Origin: Planctomicrobium sp051466335 | GTDB lineage: Bacteria; Planctomycetota; Planctomycetia; Planctomycetales; Planctomycetaceae | NCBI RefSeq assembly: GCF_051466335.1 | Contig: NZ_CP195793.1 | Coordinates: forward strand, 2,108,001-2,172,000 | Direction: 5' to 3' | DNA: 64,000 bases | In this document: positions 56,568 to 64,000 of the stretch, one piece after another | Position numbering within the stretch: position 1 is the first letter of the stretch | Layout of the letters: every line of letters starts with the position of its first letter | Notes under the pieces: model-generated | Told to the model about the DNA's origin: nothing | Database searches by the model: none | What the model saw: the letters and a program-made list of their open reading frames with translations, nothing else | Made by a program: the position numbers and the translations under genes

Positions 56568-58801
56568 GAACCGGAGGCCGGGGTGACAAGAATGCGAATC
56601 GGCTCGGAAACGACGATGTCTGCAATCTCTTGTGGATTCGAACGTTGCTGAGCCGCTTTGAGCTTCGCTTCAGCGTCCGCCTTGATTTTCTCTGCTGCTT
56701 GACGTTGCGCGGCGAACTCTTCGCTCGCATCGTTGGCAGCGACATTCGTCAACAATTTCTGCAGGTTTTCTTCTGCAACACGTAGGTCATCCTCGCACTG
56801 CTTTAGGCGGTCCATGCGTTCGCGATAGCGTGAGACAACTCCGCCGTGCAATCCGAGCACGTATTCGCCGGGGGTGAGTTTCAGTGCTGCAGAATCGATT
56901 TCGGTTTCGAGTGATGGGGCGTTCAGCGGGACGTCGATACTTTTGACTCCTTCAAGCCCTGCGCCCAATGGCGAGAGGACCAGCGCACCCGAGAACTCAC
57001 CACGCCAGGTCAATTTCAGCGGGACACTGATCTTCTGGCCTGCGACGACTTCCCAGACTTTGTTTTCTGCAGGGGCAATTGTTAGTGGAGCTGCGTCCGC
57101 ATCACCGACGGAAACAGGGATATCAACCATCAGCCGTGGCTTTGGAATCTCTCCCCACGCATCACGAACCGGCCAGGCCATGGAGGCCATCGAACCGTCT
57201 CGTTCGATCATTGTCTCACCCGCATTCCCTCGACCGACAATTCGGGACACCGCCCAGTTCCGTGGGGCACTTTCGGAGGCTGTGATCAAGAGCGTTCCTG
57301 TCGCTCGACCAGCCGCAATCTTCAGTCCGGTTGCAGTCACTCCTTCAGGAAGACCTTCCATCACGATGTCGATGTCACCGTTGAAGCCGTCTTTCCGAAT
57401 TGCAACAACATCGAACACCATCGTCGTACCCGGACGGAGAGCGATGGGTTTCGACAGGGCTGCACGATCTCCGTTTCGCAGAGTGAGATGCTTCGCCCAG
57501 CAGATCAGCGCGAAATCCGGAGTTGGTTTGCGAATGATGAGTCGATACTCGTTGACCGGATCATTCCGGGTTCCACCAAAGAGGTCCCGAAGTTGAATTC
57601 GGTAAGTTCCATCCTCAGGAATTGTGAGTGTTCCGAGCGCATCGGCACTTCCGGGATAATATGGGGGGCCGTCGTAGGAGTACCCATTTGAAGAGACCTG
57701 CAATGGATGTGGGATGTCATTGAACTCAGCGACATCCGTCAACGTCGCTGCTGCTCCATTGACTCCGGGAACGACCTTCTGAACCAGAACGAACGGATTT
57801 GTGGGAAGTCCGAGTCGTTGTGAAACGACTTCGATCCACCAGACGTCTCCTTTTGTCCCGACGAATTCAAAGCTGTCGACATCTGCCGCCGGAAAGAATC
57901 TTCCCGAAACTTCACATGGAAGCTGAATCTGCTGCGACACCTGCTGATTGGGCTCTAACTCCGTCTCGTAGAGCAGAGACGCAGGTGGTGCAGAAAAATC
58001 GCATACTTGACGCGTTCCCGGTTGGCGGACGATGTCGGACCCTTCAGGAGTTGTGGTCAGTGCCAATCGGTAGAAGTACTCCGGGCCTCCCTGAAAAGTT
58101 TTGTCATGCACCTTAACAACGTAGGTGCCATCGCTGGGCGCGATGAATTCAATCAGGCCGTTGAGTCGATCCACTTTGAGATCACGTCCCTGATGATCTG
58201 CGACGATCAACACGGGGGCTAAACGGGAGTCAATGCGGGGAGCTGCACATTCGATGATTGTGCGGGTTCCAGCCTTGGATTCAAACGTATAGAAGTCGAT
58301 AGAACGCCCTGTCGCGTGGGAGTTCAAGACGGAATCGTTCTCCAGCTTCTGTGCCGTAGCGATCGTGTTATTGGGAGCATTTCGAGACTGTTCAGGATTC
58401 TTTCCGACCGTAAACGCGCGAGAAGAAGAAATCCCCATGTGTGTCATGACGCGAGCGTCGCAAATTCCCGATTCGGATGCAGGGTCGATCGTCACCCTGA
58501 ACTTGTTGGGGATGGGAGATCCCGCAGCATCCGTCAGATGAGTAGCCCGAATGCCAGGATTGGAGAACAGAAGTTCTGCGTCGGGGTCGTCGACATTCTC
58601 TCCTGTAATCGTGACTTCGATCGTCGTCCCAATCTGGCCACCCGTCGGCATAGTGGTCAGCAGTCGTGGAGCGGGTAGACCGACGGACTGTGCCAACAGC
58701 AACGCAGGGCAAAGTTGGAAAACGATGAGAGTTCCAAACAATCGGACCGCGTGAGAACTCAACAGTGATCGATCAATCATGATTATCGGTACCTGTTTCA
58801 T
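56564..58801 (-). CDS. secreted PPC-domain protein
   Basis: 745 aa. Signal peptide (about 15-38), then an IPT/TIG-like Ig region (GGQIGTTIEVTITGENVD, about 54-71) and PPC (bacterial pre-peptidase C-terminal) domains near residues 155-250 (IDFYTFESKAGTRT) and 300-410. The final part has a short coiled coil (about 660-725). No peptidase domain is present; the Ig/PPC modules suggest binding to surface polymers. A second start, ATG at 58780, is possible. Third gene of the operon. Confidence 0.82.
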   Translation of the reverse strand: MKQVPIIMIDRSLLSSHAVRLFGTLIVFQLCPALLLAQSVGLPAPRLLTTMPTGGQIGTTIEVTITGENVDDPDAELLFSNPGIRATHLTDAAGSPIPNKFRVTIDPASESGICDARVMTHMGISSSRAFTVGKNPEQSRNAPNNTIATAQKLENDSVLNSHATGRSIDFYTFESKAGTRTIIECAAPRIDSRLAPVLIVADHQGRDLKVDRLNGLIEFIAPSDGTYVVKVHDKTFQGGPEYFYRLALTTTPEGSDIVRQPGTRQVCDFSAPPASLLYETELEPNQQVSQQIQLPCEVSGRFFPAADVDSFEFVGTKGDVWWIEVVSQRLGLPTNPFVLVQKVVPGVNGAAATLTDVAEFNDIPHPLQVSSNGYSYDGPPYYPGSADALGTLTIPEDGTYRIQLRDLFGGTRNDPVNEYRLIIRKPTPDFALICWAKHLTLRNGDRAALSKPIALRPGTTMVFDVVAIRKDGFNGDIDIVMEGLPEGVTATGLKIAAGRATGTLLITASESAPRNWAVSRIVGRGNAGETMIERDGSMASMAWPVRDAWGEIPKPRLMVDIPVSVGDADAAPLTIAPAENKVWEVVAGQKISVPLKLTWRGEFSGALVLSPLGAGLEGVKSIDVPLNAPSLETEIDSAALKLTPGEYVLGLHGGVVSRYRERMDRLKQCEDDLRVAEENLQKLLTNVAANDASEEFAAQRQAAEKIKADAEAKLKAAQQRSNPQEIADIVVSEPIRILVTPASGS

Positions 58802-58816
58802 TGTGAACCGCTGACG

Positions 58817-61039
58817 TTAGTGATTTACAATGAATTCCTTGGTGTTCAAAATTGCCCAGATCAGATCTTCATACGTTTGACGTTTTGCTTGATCGGTCGG
58901 CAGGGCATTTCCTTGCGCGTCGAACCGCGGTTTCGCGAGATACGACTCTGCAATCTGAATCTCTTCCGGTCTTGGTTCTCTCGAGAGCGCGACGAGATAG
59001 AGTTCCCGAATTTTTTCTTCGTCGGTCCGCTCATCTGTCGCCAGGCGTTTTGCTCGTCCAGACTCTGCCGTGAGCTTGGAACGAATTTCCTGGCTGTTCA
59101 GCAGGTGCAGGCTCTGCGCCAAATTGGAACTGTCGACTCGTTCACACTCACACACGCTGCTCGAGTCCGGGCGCCCGAACACTTTCAGGAAGTATGAATT
59201 GGCTGTGTAGCTGTTGTCAGGCAATGAAATCGCAAGTGTCCCTTCCGGAACGTCTGCAAAACTGGTGGTCGTTCCTGAGACGGTATCGATGGCGTCGAGG
59301 AAGACTTCAGCCTGCAGGTGCCGCGGGTAATAGCGCGAATAAATCTGCTGGTCGACGAGGTTATACTCGTTGGGGACGGAACTGAGTTGGTATGTCTGTG
59401 ACTGAGTAATTAACCGAATCACATCTTTGAGATCGAACCCGCTCTCCACAAAGTGCTTCGACAGCGCCTGGAGTAACTCTGGGTTGGAAGGAGGATTCGT
59501 GTCTCGGACGTCATCTTCAGGATCAATCAAACCCCGCTTGAAAAAGTGCTTCCAGTAGCGGTTGACAAGTGCCTGCGCGAAGTAAGGGTTGTCGGGCGAT
59601 CGCATCCAATCGACGAGATACAAACGTGGGTCGTCATCGGGAGGAATCTCCAGCTCACTTCCGCCGAGTGGTTTTGGTTTGAGCTTCTTATGAGTCTTTC
59701 GATTTTCGGCTTCTGCCACCCCGCGGATGTGGAAGATGATGTCTTCCCCCGCAACCGGCGTTGGTGTCCGCCCAATGCGAATAAAGAAAGCGGAGAGGCC
59801 ATAGTAATCGTCCTGACTCCATCGCTCGAACGGATGGTGGTGGCACTGTGCACACTGCATACGCACTCCGAGGAATAGCTGGGCAACATCTTCCAATTGT
59901 CGCTCAGGCTGCTTGACTCGCTTGTACCAAGCGACTGGAGGGTTTCCAGCAATATCTCCTGTGGACCCCAGTAGTTCGCGGACCATTTGGTCGTACGGAC
60001 GGTTTTCGAGGAATCCATCTCTCAGCCAGGAGTGGAATGCGAACGTCACAATCTTATCGCTCGCTGCCTCGCGACGATTTTTAAGTAGCGAAGACCACTT
60101 GTTGGCGAAAAAGTCCGCGTAGGAGGGGCTGTTCAGAAGAGTTTCGACAAGTTGCTCTCGCTTGTCGGTGCGGGTGTCCTCGAGAAACTCGCGAGTCTGC
60201 TCAAGAGTTGGGAGTTGTCCCGTGATGTCTAGCGAGACACGGCGAATGAAGGTCGCGTCGTCGCAAACCGGTGAAGGGGGGATTCCGATACGCTTCAGAT
60301 TCGCAAAGACATGTTCATCAATGAAGTTCTTGGGAGGAGGGAGGTTTTCAACTGGTGCCCCCAATGGAACATATGCGTTGTAAACTGAGACCAGACCCTG
60401 AAAACGGACCATGACAGCGAGATTCCCGGGGAGGTCCAAGGTGTGGACCATTCCTGTCTCGTCGCACTCTGCCATGCTTTTGTCGTTCGACTCGAACATT
60501 GCGAGTTCGGTGACATCCCGCTTCGTCTGGTCAGAGAAAGTTGCGAGCACCTGCAACTGTTGTTTGTCGTGGGTTTTGAGTGCGTTACGCTGGGGCAGCA
60601 CTTCCAGAGAGACGAGATGGGGATCTTCTGCGGTCCCTTGCTGCATCCCTTGTTCAATCCACTCCACAATTCGCTTGTAATGACTGGAATCGACCTCGAA
60701 GCGTTTTCCGCCTCCATGTGGGACAGAGTTTGTCGCCTTCAGCAGTAACAGGCTCTGTTCCGGAGCAGCGGCGGAGATGCGACGACCGCGACCCTCTTTA
60801 ACAATATGCTCGTAGTCTTCTGTCGGCTCAAATCCGAACAGTGAAAGTCGGAACCCATTTTGACCGTTACCCGCTTTTGCGTGGCAGCCCCCGCCGTTGC
60901 ACCCGGTTTTCGAGAGAATCGGAAGGATGTCGTTGTTGAACGTAAGTTCTTCGGCACTGACCTGTGTGTGAACTGCAAAGACCGAGAACGCAGCCAGAAG
61001 GAGAGCGACGCCGACAGCAGATGCTTGGTTGTGAATCAT
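58817..61039 (-). CDS. DUF1549/DUF1553 (PSD) cytochrome-like protein
   Basis: 740 aa. Signal peptide (about 8-29), N-terminal PSC1-like segment with CNGGGCH (47-53, four residues between the cysteines), then DUF1549 with VEWIEQGMQQ- and CAQCHHHPFERW-type blocks and DUF1553 (VNRYWKHFFKRGLIDPEDD, ... NSQEIRSKL). This family is one of the most abundant in planctomycetes and nearly always paired with DUF1501, as here. Role unknown; a membrane-surface redox protein is likely. Start overlaps the DUF1501 stop by four bases. Confidence 0.92.
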   Translation of the reverse strand: MIHNQASAVGVALLLAAFSVFAVHTQVSAEELTFNNDILPILSKTGCNGGGCHAKAGNGQNGFRLSLFGFEPTEDYEHIVKEGRGRRISAAAPEQSLLLLKATNSVPHGGGKRFEVDSSHYKRIVEWIEQGMQQGTAEDPHLVSLEVLPQRNALKTHDKQQLQVLATFSDQTKRDVTELAMFESNDKSMAECDETGMVHTLDLPGNLAVMVRFQGLVSVYNAYVPLGAPVENLPPPKNFIDEHVFANLKRIGIPPSPVCDDATFIRRVSLDITGQLPTLEQTREFLEDTRTDKREQLVETLLNSPSYADFFANKWSSLLKNRREAASDKIVTFAFHSWLRDGFLENRPYDQMVRELLGSTGDIAGNPPVAWYKRVKQPERQLEDVAQLFLGVRMQCAQCHHHPFERWSQDDYYGLSAFFIRIGRTPTPVAGEDIIFHIRGVAEAENRKTHKKLKPKPLGGSELEIPPDDDPRLYLVDWMRSPDNPYFAQALVNRYWKHFFKRGLIDPEDDVRDTNPPSNPELLQALSKHFVESGFDLKDVIRLITQSQTYQLSSVPNEYNLVDQQIYSRYYPRHLQAEVFLDAIDTVSGTTTSFADVPEGTLAISLPDNSYTANSYFLKVFGRPDSSSVCECERVDSSNLAQSLHLLNSQEIRSKLTAESGRAKRLATDERTDEEKIRELYLVALSREPRPEEIQIAESYLAKPRFDAQGNALPTDQAKRQTYEDLIWAILNTKEFIVNH

Positions 61040-62472
61040 CCGTAGACCCTCGCAAGTTCTGGGATCGCTTTCCCATCTTCAACGATTGACGTGGGACGAC
61101 CGTTGAAGTCGTTAATCATGATCGACGAATAATCAATTCCAAGATGACTATAGATCGTGGCCAGGAAGTCGCCCTGCTTGCATCCGCGTTCGATGACATC
61201 TTCGCCCCGCCGATCTGTCGCTCCGATGACTTGACCGGTGCGGATTCCCCCCCCAGCCCAGATGTTGGAGAACGCACGAGGCCAATGGTCGCGTCCCGGT
61301 TGAATGACTCCCGTTGGCGCGCTGGCATTCCCTTCGCCGGTGCTGCGGTCGAACTCGATCTTCGGCGTTCTTCCGAATTCCCCGGTAACACAGACCAGAA
61401 CGCGTTTATCGAGACCCCGCTCGTAGATGTCTTCGATGAGGGCGGTCACAGCCTGATCGTATGCCACGCTGCGGAATCGCAGTCCATTAAAGACGTGGTG
61501 ATTCACCGCGTGGTCGTCCCAGTTGCCAACGCGCCCGCACAACTCTCCGTGCAGGGAACTTGTCACAATTTCCACACCTGCTTCGACCAAGCGGCGGGTG
61601 AGGAGGAGTTGTTGTCCCCATTGATTACGACCATAGCGATCGCGCGTTGCGGGATCTTCTTTGGTGAGGTCGAACGCTTCTTTGGTACGGGGATCCGTCA
61701 ACAGAGTCATCGCCTGGGCTTCGAACTCGTCGAGGGCCTGAAGTTCCATCTGTCTGTCAAAGTCGCGGTGCATCAGGTCGAGGCTTTGGCGAAGGGCGAC
61801 CCGATCGCCGAGTCGCGATGCCTCGGCGACATCCGAGAGGCCGACGTTAGGGACATTGAAGTCCGCGGCATTTGGATTACCGCCGACGACGAACGGAAGA
61901 TAGGCATTTCCGACATACGCTGGCCCGGTGTAATCAGGTGGTGGAGAGACACCGACGTAGTTCGGGAGAGGATTTGACCGATTGCTGGCTTCACGAGATC
62001 GCACGTAATGGGCAACCGTCATCCAGTCTGGATATTTGGGGCGATCTTTGTCGCGTGTATCCGGATCGCCCGACAGCATGGTCATCGAGCCCGCTGGGTG
62101 GCCCCCTGATGAGTGGTACATCGAGCGTAAAATCGTGTACTTATCTGCGATCTTGGCATGCATGGGGAGCAGCTCTGTGATCTGCATTCCCGGAACGTTC
62201 GTGTCGATAACGCTGAATGGACCGCGGTATTCGCTCCCTAGTTCAGGCTTCGGATCGTAGCTGTCGAGGTGAGAGAGCCCGCCTGGTAGCCAGACCATGA
62301 TGACGGCGGTTCGTTCTTCTTTCGGCTTGATGGAATTGTCTGCCCGGAGTTTCATTAATCCGGGCCAGGAAAGGCTTCCAAAACCAGCCAGACCCAACTG
62401 CATGAATTGACGCCGATGAAGTGCTGAAGAGCAGCTTGGACCAGCACAACGGGAGGTCGAGGAGCGGGGCAT
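61036..62472 (-). CDS. DUF1501 (sulfatase-like) Tat-exported protein
   Basis: 478 aa, first gene of the operon. RRQFMQLGLAG near residues 20-30 is a twin-arginine signal. The body has an alkaline phosphatase/sulfatase fold without the sulfatase Cys (WLPGGLSHLDSYDPKP, TSSLHGELCGRVGNWDDH, GEFGRTPKI, GRDHWPRAFS). AGGAAC precedes the ATG. Always neighbours DUF1549 proteins in this group; the pair is thought to work together at the surface. Confidence 0.92.
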   Translation of the reverse strand: MPRSSTSRCAGPSCSSALHRRQFMQLGLAGFGSLSWPGLMKLRADNSIKPKEERTAVIMVWLPGGLSHLDSYDPKPELGSEYRGPFSVIDTNVPGMQITELLPMHAKIADKYTILRSMYHSSGGHPAGSMTMLSGDPDTRDKDRPKYPDWMTVAHYVRSREASNRSNPLPNYVGVSPPPDYTGPAYVGNAYLPFVVGGNPNAADFNVPNVGLSDVAEASRLGDRVALRQSLDLMHRDFDRQMELQALDEFEAQAMTLLTDPRTKEAFDLTKEDPATRDRYGRNQWGQQLLLTRRLVEAGVEIVTSSLHGELCGRVGNWDDHAVNHHVFNGLRFRSVAYDQAVTALIEDIYERGLDKRVLVCVTGEFGRTPKIEFDRSTGEGNASAPTGVIQPGRDHWPRAFSNIWAGGGIRTGQVIGATDRRGEDVIERGCKQGDFLATIYSHLGIDYSSIMINDFNGRPTSIVEDGKAIPELARVYG

Positions 62473-63459
62473 GTGTGTTCCTACTCTAGGCTCATAAGGA
62501 GGTTGCTTATGGCAGGATCGACGTGGAACGCGGGAGGTTGCACGTCGTGAGACGGTGACAGCGGAATAAGCGGCTAAGCCGATGAGGAAATATGCTCAGC
62601 TTACGACGCGCTGAGGGATGCTGCGAGAGCCCGGATGAAGCGAAGAATCCGAGAACAGGAAGAACATGGCAGGCTCCTCAGTTGTGGGGCAATCAGTGGT
62701 CAGTCAGTCGATTGTGACGCTGCACAGGACTGAATTTTCTTGAACACCTAACTCATTTAGCGTCGGTCGCATCGCTTCATGAGGCACTGGAAACTTTGGT
62801 TGAAGAGTGTGCAGTCGAGTTCGGTGAAACAGGACCTTCAGTCTTCAGCAGGCAGGATCACTTACCGATTGGCTTTTGCGAGAGTGTTCAGTGTCTCACG
62901 CCAGTGCCAATCCGTTAACTGACTGAGTTGATTGTATCTTGCTATATTCGCCGATGACATGTCACCACTTGCAATAATTTGCAATGCATGTCGGGACAAA
63001 ATGCAAGAATGATGATGCTGCTCTTCACGCCGATGTGAGAGGATGACCTTGACCGAAAAGAATTGATCGAGTCCCCTCGATTTAACAGAGTGATTCTTTT
63101 GCAGTCCTTGAAGCTGATTGGCTGGGGACGGTGTCGCAGGTGCCGACGACTCAAGGTTCGGCAGTAATCCACTCGGTCGATTGTGTTGCCGTCACGTGCT
63201 CGCAGGTCACTCGATCTCTTCTTCGAATCGAACGTATTGTTTGATTCCCAGTCCGCAACTTGGGGAGTGTTGGCCGGCAACGTCTGTCTGTTTTCGCTGG
63301 TCGCGGAATGTTCTTAATTCGAAGCTATTTGGGTGGATGCGTCGTTTTTTTTGTGTGTGAATCTTGACTATGCCCAGAAGGGGGATGGCGAGTTTTATGC
63401 CGGTGGCGACGTTCAGGCTGTCACCTGACTTGATGACGAAAAATTTGAAAATCGACTTA
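62473..63459. other. intergenic region, no supported gene
   Basis: About 1 kb between the DUF1501 operon (leftward) and the TetR gene (rightward). Frames such as 62942-63280 have no ribosome-binding site or family signal. The promoter of the four-gene operon must lie in the left part. Confidence 0.5.
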
Positions 63460-63487
63460 TTGACAAAAAACGACGAAGTGTCAGAAT
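63460..63487 (+). promoter_or_regulatory. possible promoter of the TetR gene
   Basis: TTGACA (63460-63465), 16-base spacer, CAGAAT (63482-63487). The expected start of transcription lies at or next to the ATG at 63494, which would make the mRNA leaderless; no Shine-Dalgarno is visible. Confidence 0.5.
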
Positions 63488-63493
63488 TGTGCC

Positions 63494-64000
63494 ATGGGGA
63501 CTACATCACGAAAACAACGCGAGATTTCTAACCGTGAGCAGATGCTGCTGACGGTGGCACGCGGGATGTTCATTGAACAAGGTTTTGCCGGCTTAAGCCT
63601 GGATCGACTGGCCGAAGCTACGGAATACTCGAAAGGGACGATTTATCAGCATTTCTCGTCCAAAGAGGATTTGGTGGCTGCACTCGCAATTCAAAGTTCC
63701 GAAATGCGAGTGGAGCTTTTCGCAAAAGCGGCCCGCTTTCAGGGCCAGAATCGAGAAGGGGCTTCGCGTCAGAAACTGATGGCGTTGTTTGCAGCTGATG
63801 AAACGTTCGCCCAACACCACAGCCATTATTTTCGGAGCGAAATGATCGTCCGGATGGCGAACATCGAAGAGAAGGTAACGTCGGAACGCCGGGAGCGTCT
63901 CCAACAATTGGAGCAGCAGGCGTTGCAGTTCGCTTTGGAACCGATTCGTCATGCGATCGATGGTGGTGAGCTGAAGTTGCCCGCAGGTTGGAAGCCGGAA
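63494..64000 (+). CDS. TetR-family transcriptional regulator (partial)
   Basis: 169 codons to the edge of the window, no stop. N-terminal TetR helix-turn-helix is clear: ARGMFIEQGFAGLSLDRLAE, then YSKGTIYQHFSSKEDLVAAL. The C-terminal helical ligand domain is incomplete. The target genes are likely beyond the right edge, in the usual place for a TetR regulator of an efflux operon, but this is not visible. Confidence 0.9.
   Translation, partial: MGTTSRKQREISNREQMLLTVARGMFIEQGFAGLSLDRLAEATEYSKGTIYQHFSSKEDLVAALAIQSSEMRVELFAKAARFQGQNREGASRQKLMALFAADETFAQHHSHYFRSEMIVRMANIEEKVTSERRERLQQLEQQALQFALEPIRHAIDGGELKLPAGWKPE

Noticed and set aside
62942..63280. 112-codon frame between the DUF1501 operon and the TetR gene
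   Set aside because: No start signals and no protein-like pattern.

Overview
The window reads as chromosomal DNA of a planctomycete (order Planctomycetales). The evidence is a 16S rRNA gene with no 23S, 5S or spacer tRNA beside it; families that are hallmarks of the group (DUF1501, DUF1549/DUF1553, DUF1559, sulfatase, giant CxxCH 'PVC-type' cytochromes, WD40-cytochrome fusions, a kinase-like/SUMF1 fusion); and a diverged Tad pilus locus with FHA domains. The genus is not assigned.

Layout. 1-7.5 kb: sulfatase, RibD-like reductase, small membrane protein, YebC/TACO1-type regulator, secreted cytochrome. 8-9.7 kb: stand-alone 16S rRNA gene with its own terminator. 9.8-16.5 kb: a decayed DUF1559 gene, four-domain ribosomal protein S1, then an NAD-dependent sugar epimerase and a tyrosine autokinase/polysaccharide co-polymerase (exopolysaccharide pair). 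16.5-17.7 kb: decayed DNA with a pseudogene and the N-terminal relic of an integrase.

17.74-32.77 kb: an integrative element of about 15 kb inserted in the anticodon loop of a tRNA-Met(CAT) gene. A 44-bp direct repeat (5' half of the tRNA) marks the left end, and the intact tRNA and the integrase lie at the right end. The right two thirds is one leftward gene train: integrase, a helical protein, two small DNA-binding-like proteins, a phage-type replication initiator, a DnaC-like loader, a gpG-like virion morphogenesis protein, a tape-measure-like protein, a helical protein, a small sigma-70-like factor and two small proteins sharing a motif. The left third holds a recombinase pair (one without a visible catalytic tyrosine) with a 98-aa partner, a possible structured RNA with a strong terminator, a ribbon-helix-helix protein and a ComM-like AAA+ ATPase. 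No capsid, portal or large terminase is visible, so a phage satellite or a reduced prophage is the best reading. An integrase relic, still alignable at its ribosome-binding site, lies just left of the left tRNA half and indicates serial integration at the same tRNA.

33-51 kb: a secreted His/Asp-rich helical protein, a pseudokinase-PEGA-SUMF1 protein, and a Tad-type pilus locus (TadC, TadB, FHA-TadA, CpaB-like, TadE/TadG-like proteins, prepilin peptidase, Flp-like pilin, FHA protein) with a second CpaF ATPase transcribed divergently. No secretin or TadZ is seen here. 51-53 kb: lipoprotein and DUF1559 pseudopilin-like protein. 53.7-62.5 kb: a four-gene operon (DUF1501, DUF1549/1553, PPC-domain protein, cytochrome-WD40). 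The window ends inside a TetR-family regulator gene.
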